DNA of 5,494 nt from Candidatus Methanoperedens sp. (lineage in GTDB: Archaea > Halobacteriota > Methanosarcinia > Methanosarcinales > Methanoperedenaceae), in contig JAPZAN010000195.1 in NCBI GenBank assembly GCA_027460605.1, positions 1 through 5,494 of the forward strand. The letters run 5' to 3'. Shown piece after piece: positions 1-4,887 of the stretch. The notes beneath the pieces were generated by a model. The model saw only the letters and a program-made list of their open reading frames with translations, was not told the origin of the DNA and ran no database searches. Each line of letters opens with the position of its first letter. Position 1 is the stretch's first letter. The position numbers and the translations under genes were made by a program.

Positions 1-2
1 TG

Positions 3-356
3 ACGCTGGTCGGCGTGGCTTCGGATAAGGACCTTATCAGCGCAAGCGTAATTGAGGACAAAACCGAGATGTCAGATATGTCAGCGGGGTCAGATGACGA
101 TGCATGGACATGGGAATCAATGCGCGATACCATGAGCTTGTATTACAGCGTTTCCAAAATCCAGCTGCCCAATTCGCCTGTAAAGGATATCATGAAACTC
201 AAAGGGGAGCAGGAAACTGCCACATTAAGCTCGCCGGCCAGTGATTGTGCAAGGAAAATGAGGCGTAACAGGATTGACCAGTTGCCGGTAATAAACAGCA
301 CAAGAAAACTTCTGGGTCTCTTGCGTGATAAGGATTTGCTGAAGGCTATAATATAG
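3..356 (+). CDS. CBS-domain protein, 3' part (5' end outside window)
   Basis: The reading frame is open from base 3 to a TAG stop at 354-356, giving 117 visible residues; the true start lies upstream. The first residues (LVGVASDKDLISA) are the C-terminal end of one CBS motif. Residues about 58-117 form a second, complete CBS motif: a VKDIM entry, the ARKMRRNRIDQLPVI strand-helix part, and a closing LLGLLRDKDLLKA. CBS pairs (Bateman modules) usually bind adenosine nucleotides and act as energy or ligand sensors, and stand-alone CBS proteins are common in archaea. Between the two motifs lies a linker of about 40 residues, acidic (SDDD) and then aromatic (AWTW, LYY), which is longer than a minimal CBS linker. 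A GTG at 15-17 is an internal valine in the CBS motif, so I reject it as the start. No partner domain is visible, so the regulated target is unknown. CBS identity is firm; the role is open. Confidence 0.85.
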   Translation, partial: TLVGVASDKDLISASVIEDKTEMSDMSAGSDDDAWTWESMRDTMSLYYSVSKIQLPNSPVKDIMKLKGEQETATLSSPASDCARKMRRNRIDQLPVINSTRKLLGLLRDKDLLKAII

Positions 357-369
357 TATTTTGGCAATT

Positions 370-385
370 CATTCATTTTTTATTG
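370..385 (+). terminator. Oligo-T candidate terminator after the CBS gene
   Basis: A run of six T (376-381) in a T-rich stretch lies 20 bases after the CBS stop codon and about 30 bases before the next TATA box. Archaeal RNA polymerase is known to terminate at U-rich tracts without a hairpin, and no convincing stem is visible here. The position, between a stop codon and a new promoter, supports the reading. It is still only a short T run. Confidence 0.4.
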
Positions 386-409
386 TACAGCGGTCAAATC
401 AAGAATAAG

Positions 410-418
410 TTTTAATAT
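410..418 (+). promoter_or_regulatory. Archaeal TATA box for the argB operon
   Basis: The sequence TTTTAATAT is centred near base 414, about 27 bases before the argB ATG at 442. Archaeal TATA boxes are typically centred 26-27 bases upstream of the transcription start, which would place the start at roughly 440-442. The bases just before the ATG (421-441) are pyrimidine-rich and hold no Shine-Dalgarno sequence. Together these facts suggest a leaderless or near-leaderless transcript. The purine-rich AAGAATAAG at 401-409 could serve as a BRE, but this is weak. Confidence 0.6.
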
Positions 419-441
419 CCATCTCCCCATTTTACCCTCTT

Positions 442-1326
442 ATGCAGAAACGCGAGAATATCCTTATCGAAGCATTACCATATATCCGCGAGTTTTATGA
501 CTCTATGATGGTAATCAAGATGGGAGGTCATGCCATTGTCGACCCCGAAATTATGGAGATGATAGTGCAGGATATCGTCCTTTTAAAATTCGTGGGAATC
601 CATCCTGTGATAGTGCACGGCGGGGGGCCCGAGATTACAGAGAAAATGGAACGCATGGGGAAAAAACCGGAATTTGTGGCGGGTTTGCGGGTTACGGATG
701 ATGAAACGCTTGAGATTGCGCGAATGGTGCTCGTCGGAAATGTAAACAGCAAGATAGTCTCGTTAATCAGCAAGCATGGAGGCAAAGGCATAGGTCTTTC
801 AGGGAGCGACGGCAGGCTCATCGTGGCAAAGAAGTTAGCTCCCCAGCGTGTGACCGTTGGCGGCGTTGAGAAAGAAATCGACCTTGGCTGGGTTGGCGAG
901 ACAGCGGTTATCAATCCTGAAATAGTCATGATTCTTGCAGGCAAGGGATACATCCCGGTCATATCGCCAATAGCAACAGATGAAAAAGGGAATGACCTTA
1001 ACGTAAATGCAGACACGGTGGCAGGAGATATAGCATCGGCTCTCGGTGCAAAAAAACTGATAGCGCTTACGGATGTACCCGGAATCCTGCGTGACCCGAA
1101 TGACAAAAAAACACGTATTTCCAGAATAGCTTTCGATGAGATTGATAAACTTATTGCAAATAACATCATAAGCGGCGGGATGATACCCAAGGTTAAATCA
1201 AGCGCCGCTGCACTCAAAGGAGGAGTTGAACAGGTTCATATTATCGATGGCAGCTCCCCGCATTCGCTGCTGCTTGAACTGTTCACCCGTGAAGGTATCG
1301 GAACGATGATTTACAGGAAAAAGTGA
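442..1326 (+). CDS. argB: N-acetylglutamate kinase (ArgB)
   Basis: This cytosolic amino-acid kinase phosphorylates N-acetyl-L-glutamate with ATP, the second step of arginine synthesis by the acetylated route (EC 2.7.2.8). The 294-residue product has the family's usual length. Visible motifs are the N-terminal VIKMGGHA with nucleotide-phosphate Lys26, the HGGGPEI loop (59-65), FVAGLRVTD with Arg83 as the likely acetylglutamate-binding Arg, the LNVNADTVAGDIA segment near the middle, LTDVPGIL, and the late GGMIPKV segment with its Lys. A 17-20 residue helix (IEALPYIREF) precedes the first strand. Such an N-helix, plus a C-terminal end like VHIIDG...FTREGIGTMI, is typical of hexameric, arginine-inhibited ArgB enzymes such as those of Thermotoga and Pseudomonas, so feedback inhibition by arginine is inferred. 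The ATG start matches the family N-terminus and the TATA spacing. The stop overlaps the next gene by 4 bases, indicating one operon. Other arg genes are not in the window. Confidence 0.97.
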   Translation: MQKRENILIEALPYIREFYDSMMVIKMGGHAIVDPEIMEMIVQDIVLLKFVGIHPVIVHGGGPEITEKMERMGKKPEFVAGLRVTDDETLEIARMVLVGNVNSKIVSLISKHGGKGIGLSGSDGRLIVAKKLAPQRVTVGGVEKEIDLGWVGETAVINPEIVMILAGKGYIPVISPIATDEKGNDLNVNADTVAGDIASALGAKKLIALTDVPGILRDPNDKKTRISRIAFDEIDKLIANNIISGGMIPKVKSSAAALKGGVEQVHIIDGSSPHSLLLELFTREGIGTMIYRKK

Positions 1327-1676
1327 TAGTGGTGACCGAAAAAGAAAAGAAAATTGAAAAAGTACCGGTTGTGAAAAGCGCTAAGCCGGAAGAGCGGAAG
1401 CAGAAATTCATTGAAGGAATCAAAAAAACGGTATTGCCGGCATTTATAAGCGCGGCTTTTGCCATATTATTTTTTGTAAAATTTGGTGATGCGAAAGACG
1501 TTTCCTGGTTTTTGGTCGTCCTGTTGATTCTTCTCCTCTCATATTACATCCAGAGAGGAATTTATCCTTTAATCGGGGTCAGGGTAAAGGAATTTGAAAC
1601 AAAAGACTGGCTGTATGTGGAATTTCTGGTCATAATTTACTTCTGGGTTATCTGGGTGCTGCTGTTAAACCCATGA
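1323..1676 (+). CDS. Small three-helix membrane protein, probably EMC6-like
   Basis: The 117-residue product has a charged, Lys/Glu-rich N-terminal tail (residues 1-35) and three predicted membrane helices at about 36-54, 60-84 and 96-115, with almost no C-terminal tail. The short TM1-TM2 loop (GDAKD) and the charged stretch between TM2 and TM3 (RVKEFETKDW) are what one expects of an EMC6-like protein: cytosolic tail, hairpin, then a third helix. Archaeal EMC6-like proteins belong to the wider Get2/EMC6 group linked to membrane-protein insertion. I assign this by topology and recalled resemblance, not by alignment. The GTG at 1323 overlaps the argB stop as GTGA, with AGGAAA at 1315-1320 just ahead. 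In-frame GTGs at 1329 and 1332 are also possible and change only two or three residues. The gene is coupled to argB upstream and lies 12 bases before rli, so all three are probably co-transcribed. Otherwise it is an unnamed conserved membrane protein. Confidence 0.7.
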   Translation: MIVVTEKEKKIEKVPVVKSAKPEERKQKFIEGIKKTVLPAFISAAFAILFFVKFGDAKDVSWFLVVLLILLLSYYIQRGIYPLIGVRVKEFETKDWLYVEFLVIIYFWVIWVLLLNP

Positions 1677-1677
1677 A

Positions 1678-1684
1678 GTAGGTG
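1678..1684 (+). promoter_or_regulatory. Shine-Dalgarno site for rli
   Basis: GTAGGTG ends 4 bases before the ATG at 1689 and matches the core of the archaeal anti-Shine-Dalgarno complement (GGAGGTGA). It lies in the 12-base gap after the membrane-protein stop codon and fixes the start of rli. The SD-led internal start contrasts with the SD-less first gene of the operon. Confidence 0.65.
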
Positions 1685-1688
1685 TTTA

Positions 1689-3458
1689 ATGCGACTTGCT
1701 GTTTTAGACCGGGATAGATGCCAGCCCAAGATGTGCGGGCTTCAATGCATCAAATTCTGCCCGAGAGTGAGAACGGGCGATGAGACTATAGTAATGGGGG
1801 AAGATGAAAAACCCGTCATCTCGGAAGAATTATGCGTGGGATGCGGCATCTGCGTCAACCGCTGCCCCTTCGGTTCAATCATGATTATCAGCCTGCCTGA
1901 GAAACTTGAAGAGACAACGCACAGATATGGTAAGAACGGGTTTGCATTATACGGGCTTCCAGTCCCGACTGTCGGGAAAGTAACCGGCATCCTCGGCCCG
2001 AACGGGATAGGAAAAAGCACAGCGATAAACATACTTTCAGGAACTTTGAAACCTAACCTCGGGCGGGGCAGGATTGGGTGGGAAGAAATACTTGAATATT
2101 ATGCAGGAACGGCGCTCCATGATTACCTTGAAGGCGTATCGAAAGGAAAGGTAAAGACCTCGCAAAAACCGCAGTATGTGGACATGATACCCAGGAAATT
2201 CAAAGGGAAAGTCTCGCAGCTTTTATCAAGAACGGATGAAAGAGGAGTACTTAAGGAACTCGTATCAAGGCTTGATATCGCTGATATCACTGACCGCAAA
2301 ATCGATGAATTAAGCGGCGGCGAACTCCAGAGAGTGGCGCTTGCAGCCTGCGTTGCAAGGGAGGCGGATTTCTATTTCATTGACGAGATAAGTCCTTATC
2401 TTGATATTTACCAGAGGATAAAAGCCGCCCGGATTATCAGGGAACTTGCAGAGAATAAAGCCGTAATGGTGGTAGAACATGACCTTGCAATCCTGGATTT
2501 GCTTGCGGATGTCGTTCATATCGCATACGGCACGCCCGGCGGTTTCGGCGTCATTACCCATCCGAAAGGGGTCAGGATAGGAATTAACGAATACCTGAAA
2601 GGGTTCCTGCGCGAGGAGAATGTCAGGATTCGCACGGAAGCCATAAAGTTTGACATTCATGCGCCGCAGGCAGCGAAGGATGTGCCTTCCCTGTTGAAGT
2701 TTGAACAATTCTCTAAAAAATATGAGGAGGGATTTGAACTCATGGCGCAGGGCGGCGAGATAAGGAAAGGCGAAGTCACCGGGATTGTAGGTCCGAACGG
2801 GATTGGTAAATCTACTTTCGTAAAGATACTGGCTGGCGAAATAGAGCCAACGAGCGGAAAGATAGATATGGATATCAAGGTGTCTTACAAACCCCAGTAT
2901 ATCAAAGCCGAGGACCCGGTACTGGTTTCTGATTATCTTCGCTCTTTGAGCAGGGAAGTCGATACAAGTTATTACCAGACAGAGATTCTAAGACCGCTTC
3001 AGCTTGAGAGGCTCATGAAACAGAAGCTTGACGATTTAAGCGGCGGGGAGCTCCAGAGGGTTGCGATAGCAGCCTGCCTCTCGCGAACTGCAGACCTTTA
3101 TCTTCTGGACGAGCCATCGGCGCATCTTGATGTTGAGCAGAGGGTGCTGGCTACCAAGGTCATCAGGCGCTTTGCCGAGAACAATAAGGTAACTGCGATG
3201 GTGGTTGACCATGATATTTACATGATAGACATGCTGAGCGACAGGCTCCTTGTGTTCGAGGGCGAGCCGATGAAGAGGGGCGAGGTACACGGGCCTTTTG
3301 ATATGCGCCAGGGGATGAACAGGTTCCTTAAAGGGATTGGGATTACATTCAGGCGGGACGAGGAGACCAAGAGACCGAGGGTGAATAAGCTGGGTTCACA
3401 GCTTGACAGGACGCAGAAGGCTGAGGGGGAGTATTATTATAGCATGGAGGGGAGTTGA
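1689..3458 (+). CDS. rli: Ribosome recycling ATPase ABCE1 (RNase L inhibitor, RLI)
   Basis: ABCE1 splits the 70S ribosome into subunits after termination, working with aRF1 or Pelota in the cytosol. The 589-residue length is normal and every domain is present. The N-terminal FeS domain carries eight cysteines (11, 16, 20, 24, 49, 52, 55, 59) for two [4Fe-4S] clusters. NBD1 has Walker A GPNGIGKST (103-111), signature LSGGELQ (208-214), Walker B ending FIDE with catalytic Glu233, and switch His264. NBD2 has the same Walker A at 368-376, LSGGELQ at 450-456, LLDEPS with Glu475, and His508. The C-terminal tail (GITFRRDEETKRPRVNK...EYYY) is the conserved hinge-bracing end. After the NBD1 Walker B Glu the sequence is DEISPYLD rather than the common DEPSSYLD, while NBD2 keeps DEPSAHLD. 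The ATG has a good SD 4 bases upstream. The gene closes the argB operon, and its stop overlaps the next possible start. Confidence 0.98.
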   Translation: MRLAVLDRDRCQPKMCGLQCIKFCPRVRTGDETIVMGEDEKPVISEELCVGCGICVNRCPFGSIMIISLPEKLEETTHRYGKNGFALYGLPVPTVGKVTGILGPNGIGKSTAINILSGTLKPNLGRGRIGWEEILEYYAGTALHDYLEGVSKGKVKTSQKPQYVDMIPRKFKGKVSQLLSRTDERGVLKELVSRLDIADITDRKIDELSGGELQRVALAACVAREADFYFIDEISPYLDIYQRIKAARIIRELAENKAVMVVEHDLAILDLLADVVHIAYGTPGGFGVITHPKGVRIGINEYLKGFLREENVRIRTEAIKFDIHAPQAAKDVPSLLKFEQFSKKYEEGFELMAQGGEIRKGEVTGIVGPNGIGKSTFVKILAGEIEPTSGKIDMDIKVSYKPQYIKAEDPVLVSDYLRSLSREVDTSYYQTEILRPLQLERLMKQKLDDLSGGELQRVAIAACLSRTADLYLLDEPSAHLDVEQRVLATKVIRRFAENNKVTAMVVDHDIYMIDMLSDRLLVFEGEPMKRGEVHGPFDMRQGMNRFLKGIGITFRRDEETKRPRVNKLGSQLDRTQKAEGEYYYSMEGS

Positions 3459-4150
3459 GGAGCAGTAATCAATTTTGGGTGCACGGCATCCCTGCTACCT
3501 TTGCCACAAAAGGAGAAGTACCTTGGAAGAAAGCGTTAGAGTGTTCGGTTTACTCAATTCCTATTCCTTCCAGTGAAAACTTTGGACTTAATTTAAAATT
3601 TATATTACCGACCCTGGCTCCTAATAACCATCCGCTTGACATAGATAACCTTTGTGAGCCTGTCTTTTCGGTTCTGGTCAACAAATTAGGTTGGTTTGGT
3701 GGCAAACGACCGAATATCAAATGGTGGCGTGCAATGAAAATTTGTGGCCAACCAAGTGGATTACAATTATCGGCGGAAACAAGGATACCCCTAGAAATGA
3801 CTCGTCTATTTGGAAATCTTCTTTTTGATGGTGTTTATGAAGGTGAATTACCCCGCAAAGCTACAGACAATCAAATTCCATCGTGGCTTAATTCATTAAA
3901 AGAATTTGAATCATCGCAAAACAACGGCAGATTTGTAATCCGCCTTCAATTCGGAGGACTTAAACTAAATATAGGAAATATTGCCACAGGAGAAGTAAAA
4001 TCCATAATTGATTGCCTTTATCCAGTTATCGGAGGTTTAAAAGGTAAACCTGAGGATTGGCGAGTTGATGCCCTCCAAGTTGAGAAAGGTACAACAAATC
4101 TTGATGATTCCGTGAGAATAAGTATATGGAATGTTAGTACCCCAAACTAA
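3455..4150 (+). CDS. Tandem degenerate RusA-like protein (hypothetical)
   Basis: I recognise no named family for the 231-aa product, but each half resembles the RusA Holliday-junction resolvase fold. Residues 62-83 (DIDNL...F..L....GWFGG) align without gaps to the catalytic segment of E. coli RusA as I recall it (DLDNL...F..L...GFWLDD). They keep DxDN but have Gly82-Gly83 at the Asp-Asp position and Glu68 where RusA has Lys. Residues 158-212 repeat the layout: strand GRFVIRLQF, then EVKSIIDCL with Lys182 and Asp186, then PEDWRVDALQVEKG with Glu200-Asp201, but without DxDN. The start is uncertain. TTG 3455 overlaps the rli stop and follows GGAGGGG (3447-3453); GTG 3479, just before the HGIPATFATKGE strand, has no well-spaced SD. 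The gene is AT-rich compared with rli (one 60-base line at 3541-3600 is 32% GC). It may bind branched DNA, but cleavage is doubtful. The fold call is a motif reading by eye. Confidence 0.6.
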   Translation: MRSSNQFWVHGIPATFATKGEVPWKKALECSVYSIPIPSSENFGLNLKFILPTLAPNNHPLDIDNLCEPVFSVLVNKLGWFGGKRPNIKWWRAMKICGQPSGLQLSAETRIPLEMTRLFGNLLFDGVYEGELPRKATDNQIPSWLNSLKEFESSQNNGRFVIRLQFGGLKLNIGNIATGEVKSIIDCLYPVIGGLKGKPEDWRVDALQVEKGTTNLDDSVRISIWNVSTPN

Positions 4151-4187
4151 TGGCAAGCATTATATAAACAGGATACAAAAATTAGTA
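4133..4187 (+). repeat. TTAGT half-sites around the toxin-antitoxin promoter
   Basis: GTTAGTA (4133-4139) and ATTAGTA (4181-4187) are direct copies of a TTAGTA core. ACTAAT (4146-4151) is the exact reverse complement of ATTAGT (4181-4186). The outer and inner sites bracket the TATA box at 4160-4168. Toxin-antitoxin operons usually repress themselves through repeated or palindromic operators around the promoter, so these are operator candidates. The units are short and AT-rich, so chance occurrence is possible. Confidence 0.3.
4160..4168 (+). promoter_or_regulatory. TATA box of the antitoxin-toxin cassette
   Basis: TTATATAAA is close to an ideal archaeal TATA box. Its centre (4164) lies 27 bases before the ATG at 4191, so transcription should begin at or next to the start codon. 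There is no Shine-Dalgarno sequence between the box and the ATG, which again suggests a leaderless message. The box lies just after the stop codon of the RusA-like gene (4148-4150), so the cassette can be transcribed on its own. Confidence 0.75.
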
Positions 4188-4190
4188 ACT

Positions 4191-4406
4191 ATGGAATCAA
4201 CAATCGATTTAGAAGACAGGTTGGTCAAATTGGACAAAGCCCTTCATGACATCATGCAGTCAGTAAAGCACCATAAAGTAGAAAATGCAGAAGTCGAAAT
4301 AAAGAGCCTCAGACAACTTGTCCAAAAAATTGGCTCACATCGAGTTGATGAAAGGGATACTACATCTATAATCAGAGAAATGCGGGAAAAATCCTATGAC
4401 CTTTAG
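4191..4406 (+). CDS. Putative antitoxin of a PIN-toxin pair (VapB role)
   Basis: The 71-residue product is small, charged and mostly helical by inspection: an N-terminal LEDRLVKLDKALHDI helix, a second AEVEIKSLRQLVQKI helix, and a C-terminal tail IIREMREKSYDL. The heptad-like spacing of Leu/Ile suggests a coiled coil or helical hairpin. I see no AbrB, ribbon-helix-helix or Phd-type DNA-binding signature. The antitoxin role is inferred from position: it precedes a PIN-domain toxin, overlaps it by 11 bases, and ends in a charged helix of the kind that fills the VapC active-site groove in known pairs. The frame is open upstream to an ATG at 4131 inside the preceding gene, but that start would put the TATA box inside the coding region. 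ATG 4191, 27 bases from the TATA centre, is preferred. It could instead be an unrelated small helical protein. Confidence 0.6.
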   Translation: MESTIDLEDRLVKLDKALHDIMQSVKHHKVENAEVEIKSLRQLVQKIGSHRVDERDTTSIIREMREKSYDL

Positions 4407-4866
4407 ACTTCCTGCAACGCTCACTATAGACTCCAGTGTACTTGTTAAAGCCCTTGTGCCACCTTTAAGGCGAAAAGAAGACGAGATTTACAAGCAGCAA
4501 ATGCAATTGCATACTAAAGCGCTGCGAATTTTTGAAGACGTGGTTCGCAAAAATATAGCGATGTGCATACCATCCGTGGTTTTAATAGAGGTTGGCGCCG
4601 TAGTTTCTCGGATGACAAACGATGAATGGCTTGCAAAAGAAGCTGTCGAAAAAGTCAGGACGCACGCAATTCAGATTTTATTTGATTACGACCTATTAGA
4701 ACCTACGATTTTAACTGCTATACAAACAAAAGCAAGTGGATTTGATAATCTAATACTATCGTGCGCCATATCAACAGGTTGCGCGATAATCTCAGACGAC
4801 TCAAGACTGCATGAAATAGCAATGAAATATGGACATGAGAGCTATTTGTTAAGAGAACTTGTATGA
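4396..4866 (+). CDS. vapC: PIN-domain ribonuclease toxin, VapC-like
   Basis: PIN-domain toxins are Mg2+-dependent RNases that cut tRNA or rRNA and stop translation until bound by their antitoxin. The 156-residue product shows the acidic residues of the fold in order: Asp12 in the first strand (LTIDSSVLVKAL), Glu65 in PSVVLIEVGA, Asp117 in GFDNLILSCA, and Asp134 (or Asp135) in AIISDDSRL. All catalytic positions are therefore intact. Between the first strand and Glu65 lies a charged helical insertion (about residues 24-52), longer than in minimal VapC proteins (about 130 residues), which accounts for the extra length. The ATG at 4396 overlaps the antitoxin stop by 11 bases in another frame, implying translational coupling; only a weak purine stretch precedes it. 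Expression should come from the TATA box at 4160-4168. The cellular RNA target cannot be read from sequence. Confidence 0.88.
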   Translation: MTFRLPATLTIDSSVLVKALVPPLRRKEDEIYKQQMQLHTKALRIFEDVVRKNIAMCIPSVVLIEVGAVVSRMTNDEWLAKEAVEKVRTHAIQILFDYDLLEPTILTAIQTKASGFDNLILSCAISTGCAIISDDSRLHEIAMKYGHESYLLRELV

Positions 4867-4887
4867 GTAGAAGGGGTTATTAAGAAA

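Larger units (their letters stand above)
3459..4866 (+). other. AT-rich accessory segment between rli and the FrhB-like gene
   Basis: Three genes (RusA-like, antitoxin candidate, PIN toxin) fill this stretch. Hand counts on single 60-base lines give 32% GC at 3541-3600, against 53% at 2281-2340 in rli and 63% at 5101-5160 in the FrhB-like gene. The content, toxin-antitoxin plus a nuclease-like protein, is typical of mobile or defence-type cargo. I found no integrase, transposase, terminal inverted repeats or attachment-site duplication at either edge, so the boundaries are set by gene ends only and transfer is an inference. Confidence 0.5.

Noticed and set aside
528..1217. Long open frame on the - strand across argB (229 codons)
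   Set aside because: It is antisense to a fully conserved ArgB, its product is Ser/Pro/Ile-rich with no domain, and it has no promoter or RBS of its own. It is a codon-bias shadow.
1470..1475. T6 run as a terminator between argB and rli
   Set aside because: It lies inside the codons of the first membrane helix of the three-helix protein, and the three genes are too tightly packed for a terminator there to make sense.
2310..2708. Open frames on the - strand within rli (also 1742-2032, 2657-2878 and 3036-3290)
   Set aside because: All lie opposite conserved ABC-ATPase motifs and two begin or end on the duplicated LSGGELQ sequence; none shows a protein motif.
2310..3065. Similar DNA around the two LSGGELQ motifs as a recent direct repeat
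   Set aside because: The resemblance is confined to the conserved ABC signature segments of the two ancient nucleotide-binding domains; flanking DNA is different.
3431..3441. TATTATTATAG as a TATA box for the RusA-like gene
   Set aside because: The bases encode the conserved EYYY tail of ABCE1, so the AT run is explained by coding. Distance to the TTG or GTG starts does not fit clearly better than read-through from rli.
4131..4190. Longer antitoxin start at ATG 4131
   Set aside because: It would overlap the end of the RusA-like gene and place the consensus TATA box inside the coding region, and the added residues look unstructured.
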